NCBI GenBank assembly: GCA_022009835.1
Contig: CP091726.1
Location: 1,394,624 to 1,458,623 of the forward strand
DNA: 64,000 nt
Source: Bacilli bacterium
Lineage (GTDB): Bacteria; Bacillota_I; Bacilli_A; RF39; UBA660
Direction of reading: 5' to 3'
Positions 19,353 to 29,792 of this stretch are shown piece after piece. Position numbers and translations under genes: made by a program. Within the stretch, counting starts at the first letter, position 1; each line of letters opens with the position of its first letter. The notes beneath the pieces were generated by a model. It was given only the letters and a program-made list of their open reading frames with translations. It had not been told where the DNA came from and ran no database searches.

Positions 19353-20051
19353 TCATAATTTAAAAAAACTATCAATGTTTTTTTATAAATTCATTTAAAT
19401 ATTTATACCATTTATACATTCCTAGTTTTTTTGTTTTTGGTATTTAATTAAATCATCTTCAGTATAGTTTTTCATTTATTTTTTTCCATCTATCTATTAC
19501 TCTTTTTGTAACATTCATTTATTGATGTTCTTAATATTATTATTTTACCTTTTTAGTAATTTGATTTCATTTTTCTGTTCTTAAATTTCTAAACTGTGCC
19601 GAATCTATAACTAGTGTTTTATCAGTGTCTTTATAATAATCTAATATATCATTATAAATAACACTAAACTCATTACATATATCTGGAATGTTATCATTAT
19701 ATTTTTTTCTTTAAATACTCTCTAAATTCAATACAATTTTTTTATTATTTGTATTTGTATCTCTAGTTATTTCATCTGTATCTATCACTATGTAATTGTT
19801 ATTATTTAAATATTCTTTTTGTATATGTAGATTTACCACTACCAGATTCTCCTGTTATATTTATTATTTTATCATCTGATATTATTTTTTTCATAGGGAT
19901 TTCTATTAAGATGAAGAGTTATTAATCTTTTATCTTTAATTTCATATAACGCTTCTTTTATATAGTTTACTAATTCATTTGAAGAACATCTATCTCCCTT
20001 ACTAGTAAAATCATTCCATTCTTCTAGTACTTCATCGATATTGTTTTTCAT
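19353..20051 (-). CDS. P-loop nucleotide kinase-like protein, frame breaks
   Basis: About 230 residues. MKNNIDEVLEEWNDFTSKGD leads to a Walker A loop INITGESGSGKSTYTKEYL. YIVIDTDEITRDTNTN and KTLVIDSAQFRNL follow, and a C-terminal helix ends KWYKYLNEFIKNIDSF. This is the architecture of shikimate/adenylate-kinase-like P-loop proteins of unknown substrate. The end overlaps the RBS of the S41 gene. Breaks occur at A7 and T7 runs. The substrate is not predictable from sequence. Confidence 0.7.
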
Positions 20052-20062
20052 TTACTTTATCT

Positions 20063-20477
20063 CTAAGTATAGCAAGTGCAGTCTTTTTCATAGCCCATTA
20101 TAGTTACTGCTCCTAGGGCTTTATAGTATGATTTTTTTAGGTATATTAGAAATATTATAGAAGTGTAATGCTAATTCATCATCAACTTTTCTTGGATTTT
20201 TAATTATTATTTTATTAGTTCTATATATTGTTGTTGCTCCTTCTATTTTTATATTTTCTGCATCTTTTGGTACTTCAACATCGTATATAGTATCTCCACG
20301 ATGTAACCATCTTAATATACATTCTTCATTACAATAATTGAAGCCTCCAAAGTCCTTTCCACTTTCAGCATTTTGGATTCCAATTATTACTTATATTTAC
20401 ATCACCAATTTTATATTTAAAAATCTCTTTTTGGCTCCGGACGAAGTTCCAAACATTACTTTCACAAACTTACTCAT
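20063..20477 (-). CDS. conserved unknown protein, frame breaks
   Basis: About 138 residues starting MSKFVKVMFGTSSGAK after AGGAG. Then FGGFNYCNEECILRWLHRGD, TIYDVEVPKDAENIKI, TNKIIIKNPRKVDDELALHF and KSYYKALGAVTIMGYEKDCT. The ILRWLHRGDTIYDVE and RTNKIIIKNP blocks are distinctive and I believe conserved in other bacteria and large viruses, but I cannot name a function. It lies 11 nt upstream of the P-loop kinase, so the two are probably one operon. Confidence 0.6.
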
Positions 20478-20521
20478 TTAATATCAGGCTCCTTTTTAAA
20501 TCATATTATTTTTTTAAATTT

Positions 20522-21040
20522 CTATCTTATATTTTTTTCAAAATAATAAACATTTTTCTGGTAGTTGTAATTTTTTTCAAAAAAATTCTTGTCTTTATTA
20601 GTTTGCCACCCATGTGTTTATAGAAATCATTACTTGGATTGCCGACTAAGCAACCGATTATCATTTTATCGTAACCCATTCTTTTTTTAATTCTTCTACT
20701 CCTGCTTCGAATAGCTTTTTTCCAAAGCCTTTGTCTTTATATTTACCTAAAATATAAATTGCATGTAATTCACCACAATTATCATAATTTGTATCGTCAG
20801 TATCTCCAACATTGACAAACCCAACAATGTTATTATCAACTTCGAGAACTAATTGATGATTATCTTCTTCATTGAATTTGTTATATATCTCTTTTGCTCT
20901 TTGCTCTTCAGTTTCGTATAATTTATTTAAAAAATCATCATCTACTATTCCTTTATAAGTTTCATTCCAAGCCACTGTAGCGACATGAACTACAGGAGCA
21001 CAATCTTCCCTAGTTTTTTTCTTCTTATTAAATAATTCAT
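20522..21040 (-). CDS. GNAT-family N-acetyltransferase, frame breaks at both ends
   Basis: About 170 residues. MNYLIRR, then REDCAPVVHVATVAWNETYK, VDNNIVGFVNVGD, HAIYILGKYKDKGFGKKLFE (acetyl-CoA loop) and, after repair, YDKMIIGCLVGNPSNDFYKH and MGGKLIKTRIFEK. This is a standard GNAT fold with the final strand GNPxNDFYKHMGGK intact. Breaks are an A7 near the start, another after AGVEELKK, and a T7. Start with AGGA 9 nt upstream. Substrate unknown. Confidence 0.85.
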
Positions 21041-21070
21041 ATTATTATTCCTCATTTCAATTGTTTATTT

Positions 21071-21644
21071 TTAATTTATGTCTAGTTCTTTATCAATGGT
21101 CAATTGCCCTATATTTATAAATTCTTTTCATTACTTGATTAATACCAGTTTCACTTTTTATACCAATCTTTTTTTACTAATATTTCTATTATCTACTACT
21201 CCATAGAAATCACATTTTTCTATAGGAAAATTATATTTTTTTAGCATTCATATACCATCTTCTTGCTACGAAGTCTTTTGGCTACTCTAAGTATTCTATT
21301 ATATTTTGTAATATCTACTAGTTTATCAATATTTCTTAGTATTTCTGGATTGCTAATATACTTATCACTAATAATTATTTTATTTGTTAATCCTTCTTTT
21401 TTTAAATAATCTATTAATATACTAGCACTTCTTTTTTCAGTATTACCATGACCTTCGCATATTATAAATGTAGTGTTATTATCTATTATATTTTTATCTA
21501 ACATTAATTTAATATCTTTGGCTAATTGTTCTTCAGTCCAATCAGCATTTATGATTAATAAATCATAATGAGAAAGTTCTTCAAAAATCTTTACCTAAAA
21601 ATATATAAAAATCAGTAATATCTTTTTATTGTATTTGGTTTCAT
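21071..21644 (-). CDS. YdcF/DUF218-like protein, frame breaks
   Basis: About 190 residues. LIINADWTEEQLAKDIK, then FIICEGHGNTEKRSASILID, YLKKEGLTNKIIISDKYISN and, after repair, FVARRWYMNAKKYNFPIEKC and DFYGVVDNRNISKKDW. This follows the DUF218 (YdcF/SanA/ElyC) plan, in which a glycine motif is followed by T-x-SA, an I(I/V)xE/D segment and an N-terminally placed Asp. No membrane helix, so this is the soluble form. Breaks occur after VAKRLRSKK and near both ends. Role unknown. Confidence 0.65.
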
Positions 21645-21705
21645 ATAATCTTTTTTTCCTTTTTTTATCTATTTTTGATTGAGTTTATGTATAAAAAAAT
21701 ACTTT

Positions 21706-22995
21706 TTATCTTCCTCTTCCACTATGACCTAAATCTGCTTGTTCTGCTGCTTTTTCTTTTTCTTCTTCTAACATTCTTATAGCCTCAGTAAATATTCTAT
21801 CGATATTATTATTATCTGTTCTAACTATATTAAGTGATGCTTGTCTTGAAAAACATCTTCCACATATATTTTTATGACTTTATTTCTGTCTTCTCCATAT
21901 ATTCCGGCAAATTTAAAATCTTCCTCTTCTAAATTATCCGCTACTGCTTTTTGGAAAATTAATTCTAATTTATTGGCAATTTCTTTTTGTTGTTGTGATT
22001 GATTTGTGGTTTGTTTTTGCTGTGTCTGATAAGCCGTTTGTTGAGGCTGGCTTGGCTGAGTAAATGTTTGTTTATGAGTCGTAAGAGTCCCATTTTCAAC
22101 ATTATATATTCCTTGTTTTAAATTGTCACAATCAATAAAGATTGCTTGTTGCTGAGATTTGCATTTAATTTGAATCCTATTCTGCATTATTTTTATACTT
22201 GGCTCTTCACCACGTCTGATATTAAACTCAAATTCTTTTGGTCCACGTTTAATTTTAATCTTTAATATGCTATTTTTTTCTTCTTCAAATCTTTTTCCGT
22301 CATATTTACTATTTTCTCGAATATTAGAACCTGCTCTTGCTTCCATAGGTAAATCAATAACGCCATTATAGGTACTTGGTATTTCTAATGCATGAAGATT
22401 ATTAGTTCCACGAAAGACATCTCTTTCCGAAGCTTCAACTCCTTCATTGAATACTATTTTTTCTAAATTCTTACATTGATTAAATGCTCCTTGTGGAATT
22501 ACTTTAATCGTACCAGGAATATTAACTGATAATAAATTAGTATCGTGTGAAGCAAAAAGTGGTTCTATTTCAGTAACTCCATTTGGTAAATTTAAATGTT
22601 GAACTACTGGATAATTGTTTCTTCCAATTTTTTTAATAGTTGTAGGCAATGTTATATAGACTGCATTTTTATTTGCACTAAATGTACATTTAACTTCTTC
22701 TACTCCCTCTTGTAACTTTTATTTCTTTTTAAATTTTTCAAAATTGATAAACTGAACATTAAATTTTTTTAAATGTACCAGGAACAATGATTTGTTGTGG
22801 TTTTGAAACACGCATTTCTGATATAGCGGTTTCTTTCAAACCTGTTGTTCCATTAGGGAGAACATATGATGAACCTAATTGTATTTTTTTGGAACATGAT
22901 ATATTATATGGCTATTCATTCCAATAACATATCCGTTTTTCTTCATAAGTTTTTTCAGTAATTTTATTTTCTATATTACGATTAAATAATCCCAT
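21706..22995 (-). CDS. BspA-type leucine-rich-repeat protein, frame breaks
   Basis: About 430 residues joined. The N-terminus is MGLFNRNIENKITEKTYEEK. LRR_5 (BspA-like) units include LPNGVTEIEPLFA, VNIPGTIKVIPQGAFNQCKN, LEKIVFNEGVEASERDVF and LEIPSTYNGVIDLP. After them come a charged region, a Gln/Thr-rich linker (about 15 Gln within 40 residues) and a C-terminal helical part ending LGHSGRGR. No signal peptide or anchor is visible, so it is probably cytoplasmic, unlike most BspA proteins. The central frame (21825-22649) is intact. Confidence 0.75.
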
Positions 22996-22999
22996 TGTA

Positions 23000-23290
23000 T
23001 CACTCCATTTCATTATCTTTTTCATATTTTCTAACTACCAGTAACCCTTCAATAAAACAAGAAGGAATACTAAATATTATTGCACTTTCTCTATTAGTAG
23101 TAAAATCATCTCTATCTGCATATATAAAGTCTTTAATAAATGCTTTAGAAATAAAATGCTTTAGTACTCCTTATCGAAAGAAAGATTAAAAATATCATTT
23201 TGGCAATGCTTTAGACATACTCATTATTCAAATTCATTATAAAACCTAACTGAATATTATTTTTTTGGCTAAACTAGGCATTATATCGTC
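23000..23290 (-). pseudogene. remnant of a second ART-like gene (C-terminal part only)
   Basis: Readable pieces are IMPSLAKK, QLGFIMNLNNE, KAFIKDFIYADRDDFTTNRE and SAIIFSIPSCFIEGLLVVRK YEKDNEME. They align with the C-terminal third of the gene at 17172-18013 (FMPSLVQDRIQIG, KDFINPNYYEK, TILFGIPSNLIEGILVGRK). The N-terminal HGT part is not found upstream, where a phosphatase gene begins within 25 nt, so this looks truncated by deletion rather than only frameshifted. Confidence 0.55.
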
Positions 23291-23313
23291 TTCATCTTTT
23301 TATATTAATTTTT

Positions 23314-23947
23314 TTAATAGGTATTAATATTCTTAATACTTATTAAGTTATAGTCGTTATCAAATTCTAGTTTGAATGTTTCACAATAATTTAGATAACC
23401 ATTGTATATATTTTTACCATCGAAATTATATTGTAATTTTTCTTCAACTAGTTCTATATCACACCATTCTTTTAATAGAAAACTTATAGCAGTTCCATGT
23501 GATACAATAACTATCTTTTTTTCTCGATTTTTCATTTAATATTTGCATAATTGCAGATTTCATTCTTTTTTTCTTACTTCTCTTTGACTTTCTCCACCTA
23601 CAATTTTGTAATCTTCATCCAAGAATTGTTTTTCGCTCTAAATTATTTGGAAGCTCATCCCATGTATTAATACCAAACTTTCTTTCTCCTAAATCATCAA
23701 TAATATTTATTTCTATATTATTTTTTTCTCTGCAACATATTTTTGCTGTTGATATGGCTCTAATATAGTTTGATGAGTACACACAATCTATGTTATTAAA
23801 TATTTCATTAGAAAAATGTTTTTCTGCTAATGCTTCTCCTTCTGATGAAAGGATTTTCTTTTCATTTTGAATTTGGAGACTATCTTTTGTATAATTATTA
23901 TTTACTTTTAATGGTTTAGAATGTCTTACTAAATAAACTATCGTCAT
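23314..23947 (-). CDS. histidine phosphatase (phosphoglycerate mutase-like) family, frame break
   Basis: About 210 residues. The N-terminal phosphohistidine motif is LVRHSKP. SSEGEALAEKHF and DCVYSSNYIRAISTAK (family second signature) follow, then LGERKFGINTWDELP. After a break near 23612 come IVGGESQREVRKRMKSA, and IVIVSHGTAISFLLKEW with the second catalytic His. All catalytic residues (Arg-His, His-Gly) are present in the joined reading. Substrate unknown. A repeat element lies 140-240 nt upstream of the start. Confidence 0.85.
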
Positions 23948-24086
23948 TTAAAATCACCTTTTTTTATATGTTAATTATATCATTTATATTTATAATTTAA
24001 TAGTTTTTATATAAAAAAACTTTACACTTTATTAAGTAATTATATGTAATATAAGTAATTGATAATAACTTATTATATCTCTATTA

Positions 24087-24187
24087 CTTATATATAATAC
24101 CGCACAAATATTTTCAATTTAGAGACTATGTAATAGGCTCTAAATTGCCTCTTAAGACCTAGGCTTAAGAGGATAAAGAAAAAAGAG
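24087..24187. repeat. dispersed two-hairpin repeat, copy B
   Basis: Copy of the element at 29793-29890. On the plus strand it begins with TATATATAATAC and then folds into TTTAGAG/CTCTAAA (24118-24124 with 24138-24144) and CCTCTTAAG/CTTAAGAGG (24148-24156 with 24164-24172). The loop is ACCTAGG. A purine tail AAAGAAAAAA follows. The two copies are nearly identical through the hairpins. Both lie upstream of minus-strand genes. It could be a small RNA read from the plus strand, a leader element, or a REP-like mobile repeat. Confidence 0.65.
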
Positions 24188-24230
24188 AATCTTCTAATCT
24201 CTTTGTTCATTTTTAATTAATTTTATTGTC

Positions 24231-25314
24231 TTACATTTTTTTATTGTTTTCTGTTTTTGCTTCCTGTGTTTGACTGCTGGATTGAGTTTCTTTTTAAAAA
24301 TATCAAGTATTATATATATTGTTATAATTTAATCTATCATTAAAACTTAACTCAGATACCTCTAACAAAAAAAACGTGCCTCTTCCATTATTCCTTGATA
24401 ATGTTCTTCTGATATACTATCATACTTTAATAAAGTCTTTTCTATTCCTAGATTAGTTGCTACTAAATATAGTAGTGTTGTTTCATTTAATGAATAATAG
24501 TCAAATGCTTCATACTCCATATATTCATGTACTTTATTTAATATTTCATTACATTTTGTTCTTTCTTTTATTTCAATATACTTATTCCAATTATTCTTTA
24601 TTTCATTTAATTGTTTTGAAATATCTTCAAGTAAATAGATATGGCTACTTAAATATGATGATAACATTTCATCATAGACTGCTATAAAATCTAATATATA
24701 TTTTTTTGATTCCTATTTTTCTCTATTTTTTTCAAATGTATTAAATCTTTGATGAAGATAATCTTCAAGTACAATGTCATATTCTTTGAAAATATCTTTA
24801 ATTATTTCTTTAGCATAATAATCTAGTATAATCTGACTACTATTAAAACTATCATAAATGATTAGAAAGCCCATTCCTAAATTATCTGATGCCTCTTTAT
24901 CTATTTTTAATTTTCCTAATTCTATCTGTAATCTTTTTGCACTATAATTAGCCTCTAAAAGGAATTTGTATTTTTTTGTAGTTTTTTTATCATTTTTTTG
25001 TCTTTTTACTAGATTGCACATAATTATTAATAATTCTATATAATTTTGTTCATTATCTTGATTTTCTATATAAGTGTCTGCTGCTACAGTAATTAAATTC
25101 TCATCTTCTTTAAACTTGTTTATTATAAACCTAGCAAATCTATAATCTGTTTTTTTACATTATCTTCAGCAAAATTATAAAAGTTTTTGTCATTTGATAC
25201 ATTTATCACATCTATCATAAAGTTAGTGTTGGACTCTAGTTCTTTTAATGTAAAATCTGTTATATCTTCACCATTTATGTAGTTATATACTGTTTCTATA
25301 TTATATTTTTTCAT
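24231..25314 (-). CDS. unknown protein, copy 2 of the two-copy family, frame breaks
   Basis: Starts MKKYNIETVYNYINGEDITD, then FTLKELESNTNFMIDVINVS, NDKNFYNFAEDNVKKQ, NLGMGFLIIYDSFNSSQII, ISKQLNEIKNNWNKYIEI and LNETTLLYLVATNLGIEKTL. It is collinear with 12001-13144 and mostly helical. Pieces 24362-24667, 24713-25021 and 25123-25314 belong to this one gene, separated by run-length breaks. It ends near a TAA at 24231 after a Gln/Ser/Lys-rich tail. Function unknown. Confidence 0.6.
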
Positions 25315-25323
25315 TTTTTCCTC

Positions 25324-25768
25324 CTAGTATCTTACTTTTTTCCTTGCTGCTGTTCTTCTTAACTTGCTTAATGCTTTAATTTCTCTTTGCCTTACTCTTT
25401 CTCTTGTTACATTCATTTGCTTTGCTACTTCTTCTAAAGTGTAGCATCTATATTCGCCTATACCGAATCTTTTTCTTATTAGTTCTACTTCTTCTCCATT
25501 TAAACCATTCAATAATGTATTTAGTATTTGTGAATTATAATTATCTTCTATTATGGTTGTTTCTATATCTATTGGCAAAGATTCTTCTAATGTTTGAATT
25601 GAATCTGTTAGTCCCCTATCAATTAATAAATATTTTAACTTATCTATCTTTGTTTTTGACAACTTACTACTATCTACTTCTGTTAGTGTATTAGTAATTG
25701 TTTCTAGTAATGTATATATACTATATAAACAGTAGTATCCTGAAAAAAATATTTAAAAAAATCTTCAT
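25324..25768 (-). CDS. sigma-70 region 4-like DNA-binding protein
   Basis: About 145 residues. The C-terminal 60 residues read VELIRKRFGIGEYRCYTLEE and VAKQMNVTRERVRQREIKAL. This is the sigma-70 region 4 helix-turn-helix of the RpoD type (usual RERIRQIEAKAL). The N-terminal half (DFFKYFSGYYCLYSIYTLLE) is not a recognisable region 2. Two T7 runs near the start (25741-25765) break the frame. It lies 9 nt downstream of the next gene. It could be one part of a divergent sigma factor split by errors, or a stand-alone regulator. Confidence 0.7.
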
Positions 25769-25776
25769 TTTTTTAT

Positions 25777-26294
25777 TTAGTTTTTAGTTCTTTTTATAAA
25801 GTCTAGGTATTTATTATAGGTTACCTCTGAGGTTATTTCCTTTAACTTGATGTAGTTTATTAATATTTCAGCAAAATTTGTTGTGTTTAAGACAACAACT
25901 CTTTCAAAAGAATACTTTGCTATTGGTAATTTATCTAATAGTTTCGTATAAAATAGACTATTATAGTTAAATATATTTGAATACATATCTATTGATAAAA
26001 GTATTTCGGCATCTATTAATTCTATCCATATCTCATAAATTGTACTTATCACATCATTCATATCATATGATTCTGTATTTGTAAAATAAACCTTATTTTT
26101 TTATTTATAAAATTTAATGGTACATATAATGTGTCTTCAATTAGCTTTTTTTCTCTTTTTAATTCTTTTTCTTTAATATTTGATTCTTTTTTCATCTCAA
26201 TGAATAATTCTTGAGCTTCTTTTAACTTTAGTTTACCTAGTACTTTTTACTTTTTCATTCCACATGTTTAATATTTTTTTATGTTATCTTCCAT
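25777..26294 (-). CDS. unknown protein directly upstream of the sigma-region-4 gene, frame breaks
   Basis: About 170 residues. It opens MEDNIKKILNMWNEKVK after GAAGGGGATT. Then KEAQELFIEMKKES, TNTESYDMNDVISTIYEIWI, NIFNYNSLFYTKLLDKLPIA and KYSFERVVVLNTTNFAEILI. If joined to the downstream gene the product (about 315 residues) would have the size of a small sigma factor, and this part would hold a very divergent region 2. I cannot confirm that from the residues. The N-terminal 75 residues are read across several A5/A7 runs. Confidence 0.55.
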
Positions 26295-26317
26295 TCTAAT
26301 CCCCTTCTTTACTTTTT

Positions 26318-26928
26318 TTATCTTGTTAATATTTTTTTCCTTTTGATATATCTTCTACTATTTAATGAGCAAAAGTATTTATCTCCTAATGTGTCTTGAG
26401 TTAACTCTGTATCAGTATCAATTTTATCCGCTAATTTAGATAGAAGTTCTATTTTAGATTCTCTATCTTTGTCGCAAATATTTCCATACACTCCTATACT
26501 TATATCATACATACCAGAATTATGTATTTTATGCCAAGATGATACAGCTTGATATGAATATGGATTATGAGTAATAAATAAATATGTTTCCGCTAATGAT
26601 ATTGTTCTTGGTGTTGCTATTAAAACATTTCTATCGGTTATTATTAGTTTTTGAAGGTAATATACCTAATGTTATTCCATAAGGTGATACTATTTCCATA
26701 TCTTTACTACTTATGCTATCATATTTTCCTTTTCCTACTTCAGTTCCATCATAAAATGACACCTCCAAATATGAAAGATAATCTTTATATATTTTTGATG
26801 TCTGTCTATTTTTGAACTATCCAGTTTATAAAATCTTCATTGTCTTTCATTTTGGCAAAATTAATATTCTTTATTCCTCTAGCATTACAGTACTGATAAT
26901 ATAATGCCTTTAAATATTCTTCTAACAT
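26318..26928 (-). CDS. unknown protein, frame breaks
   Basis: About 205 residues starting MLEEYLKALYYQYCNARG after GGGGAAA. Then EVSFYDGTEVGKGKYDSISS, MEIVSPYGITLGILP, AETYLFITHNPYSYQAVSS and YDISIGVYGNICDKDRESKI. No domain recognised. It lies immediately upstream of, and collinear with, the sigma-like pair. It is divergent from the LysR gene, with about 130 bp of AT-rich promoter DNA between them. Confidence 0.5.
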
Positions 26929-27059
26929 ATACTTTTTCCCCTTTCAATGGCTTTTTCACAAAAAGCACTAGTATTGTAACATAATTTATGATATAATTAA
27001 TATACATATTATTTATATGTTATATAACTTTTAGTTATATTTTTGGATGGAGGTTATTT

Positions 27060-27930
27060 ATGAATATTAACTTTGAATTATATAAAGTCTTTTTATTATG
27101 TTGCTAAAAATAGTAGCATAAGTAGAGCTGCTAATGAGATGATGATAAGTCAACCTGCTATCAGTAAATCTATTAAAACATTAGAGGCTCAAGTTGGTAC
27201 TCCACTATTTATTAGAAAGAGAGATGGAGTTATTTTATCAGAAGCAGGGGAAACTATTTATAATAAAATTAAAGATGCTGTTGAACTTATAGGTTCTGCG
27301 GAAAACGATTTAGATGCTTTAACAAACATGGATACCGGTGTTATTAATATTGGGGCTAGTAGAACTATTCTTCATGAATTTTTTTAATGCCGTATATTAA
27401 AGATTTTTCATAAAAAATATCCTAAAGTTAATATTAGGATATTTACTGATAAAACTGATTTACTTCTTAAGAAGGCTAAAATGGGACTAATTGATGTTAT
27501 TTTTACTAATATGCCATATAATATTCCGAATAATTTCGATAGTGTTAAATTAATGGATTTGCATGATTGTTTTGCCGCTAATGAAACATTTAAGTATTTG
27601 AAAGATAGAACTATTACTAAGAATGACTTAGAGAAACTTCCTTTACTAGTTTTAACTAAAGGGGCTTCTACTAGAATTAGACTTGATGAATATTGTACCG
27701 ATAATAATATTGTTATTAATCCAGAGATGGAGTTTGGTAGTAATACTTTAATTAAAGATTTTACACTAGCAGGCTTTGGTATTGGTATGCTTACTGAAGA
27801 ACATATCAAAGATGAACTTGAAGATGGTACCTTATTTAAACTTAATATTGAATTACCACTCAAGGAAAAATATTTAGGTATGATTTATGACTGTAGTAGC
27901 ATTGGATATATTAGTAAGAATTTTTATTAA
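27060..27930 (+). CDS. LysR-family transcription regulator, frame breaks
   Basis: About 290 residues. The HTH reads MNINFELYKVFYYVAKNSSI, SRAANEMMISQPAISKSIKT and LFIRKRDGVILSEAGE. The effector-binding domain begins GVINIGASRTILHEFLMPYI and includes KGASTRIRLDEYCTDN and LAGFGIGMLTEEHI. Three breaks (T5 near 27092, T7 at 27380-27386, T5 near 27410) are each repaired by the family alignment as 4, 5 and 4. Start after GGAGG. It is divergent from the gene at 26318-26928, a usual LysR target arrangement. Confidence 0.9.
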
Positions 27931-27937
27931 ATATATA

Positions 27938-27974
27938 AAAAGAGGCGATAACTAAATAGTTTATCGTCTCTTTT
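27938..27974. terminator. bidirectional terminator between convergent genes
   Basis: AAAAGAGGCGATAACT pairs with AGTTTATCGTCTCTTTT across a short loop. It separates the LysR gene (+) from a minus-strand gene that ends inside the stem. Confidence 0.8.
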
Positions 27975-28247
27975 GATTGCTTGGATTTATTAATTCTTCT
28001 AAATTTGTTTTTAATATTTGTTCAATCTCCTGCTGAATGCTAAATTCTAATTCTATTGCTTCTTCGGATACTTTGGTAGGCAGTCCTAAACTTGAAGATG
28101 TAGTTAGGTGTGCTAAAGCTTGCTCTTCAGGGGTAAATTGTCTATCTTCGTTTTTCATTCATTATTCTCTTAACTACTTGACAGCCATCATTATCTCCAA
28201 AAGATTTTTTTCTATATTTTTTTGTAATGTCAATAATTTTTTTCATT
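27961..28247 (-). CDS. small unknown protein, frame break
   Basis: About 95 residues joined: MKKIIDITKKYRKKSFGDND and GCQVVKRIMNE, then EDRQFTPEEQALAHLTTSSS and VSEEAIELEFSIQQEIEQIL. The join is at an A5 run near 28153, read as 4. The start has GGAAAAAG and overlaps the 3' end of the upstream gene, so they are co-transcribed. No domain recognised. Confidence 0.5.
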
Positions 28248-28257
28248 ATCTTTTTCC

Positions 28258-29683
28258 TACTTTTTATATTTTCGGCTTTTTCCTGTTATTAATGTATCTG
28301 GAACATACATTCCTGTCTTATCATCTAGTAGAAAGCCACTGAAAAATTAAAATCTTTTAGATTGTTTTTTTGTTAGAATCAAATCATTTAATATACCAGT
28401 TATTGTTAGTTTCTTATTTATAAAATCTTGACCATATCTAGTTGCTGCTATTGTAGCATATTCTTCATTTGGTTTTTCTAAGTAGTGACCCTCTTTTAGT
28501 TTTACTAAGCAGAAACATGTTTTAAAGTAGTCTCCTCGCATAAATGAACTTGTTTTTAGTATTATTTTTTCCCAAGGTAACATTTGATATACTTTACCAT
28601 TTTCTTCTATTAATCCACCTTCTGCTATTATATCTTTTTGATTTTTTATCAATGCTAATAATACTTTATCTGCTCCTGCTAATTCACTTAAACCTAGAAC
28701 TTTTCTTACTTTTTCTGATAAATATTCGGCTCTTGGTATTCCTAGTATATGAGGTATTCTTTTTGTATCTAGAACATATTTAAATGGAAATATAGTACCA
28801 TCTACTAGTTCCACATCATTTTCTATTGCTTTGTTATTACCATCTAAATAATATTTTTTTGATATGTGTCATAACATAGATTTAGATTATCAAAAAGATT
28901 ACCTATTAATTCTTTCATTATCTCATCTCTACTTCTAGTTTCTAAGACTTCGGAATATCCAGGATAACTCTTAAGAAAAAAATTTTTATTTTTTTCTAAT
29001 CTATTTTCTTCACTTCTTGGTTCTGGTATCTTTCCTCCGATAGTAAATACTTGTTTTTGTTCTTTTTGTTTTTTTGTGTTTTTGTTCTTCTTCAGTCATA
29101 TCTTGAGTTATTTTTTTATTCTAGGTAATTCTTTAAAGTAATATGTGTCTTTTTCTTTATTATGTGCTAGAATGGCATTTCTATTACTTGCTTCTTCTTT
29201 TACTATATTCGAACCCATAGATGCTTCAATTAAGTTTATTAGTGAGATATCATCAAAAGTAAATCTCTTACTGAACGTCATTGCCTTTTCTTCTATATCA
29301 CTCATAATTTTAATTTGTAATTCTATTGGGTAATTACTTAATTTGCAATATCTTTCAAAAAAACTAATTTTTATTTTTATCTATATCTTCAGATGCCAAT
29401 GTCATTTCTATGTTCTTACCAAAATATTTTTAAACATATATTGTTTATTATTATAGAACTTATTCGATTATAACTATCTACAATGTAATTTTCTATGGCC
29501 TTTATTGCAATCATCATATTTACATCATCTGTATAAACAATCTTATATTCATTTAATTTGGTCATAACATCATTAAAATTATAAATTATTTCATTTTTCT
29601 ATTTTTTTATAATCCAATAATGACATGCCAAATATGTCTTTTTAATATTTCTCCAATTAAATATTTGTTATCAATATCCATAT
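28258..29683 (-). CDS. unknown protein with a possible phage nuclease-like (PBECR-type) C-terminal domain, frame breaks
   Basis: Start MDIDNKYLIGEILKDIFGMS after GAGGAGGG. Total about 460 residues. The N-terminal half is badly broken. The C-terminal part (28347-28814) is intact: GTIFPFKYVLDTKRIPHILG, VRKVLGLSELAGADKVLLAL, ILKTSSFMRGDYFKTCFCLV and YATIAATRYGQDFINKKLTI. The KYxxDxxRIPHLLGI opening resembles the PBECR4 group (phage-Barnase-EndoU-ColicinE5/D-RelE-like nucleases). That assignment is from memory of motif shape and is weak. Confidence 0.45.
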
Positions 29684-29792
29684 TACCCTCCTCTATCATT
29701 AATTTAAGTATATCATAATTTTTAATTATTTATATGTTATCTTTGATTATTTTTTTACATTATTTTGACATTTTTATATGTAATTAGTTATG

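Noticed and set aside
24020..24190. tRNA or 6S RNA at the two-hairpin repeat
   Set aside because: No cloverleaf, no T-loop sequence and too short for 6S RNA; the repeat nature is better supported.
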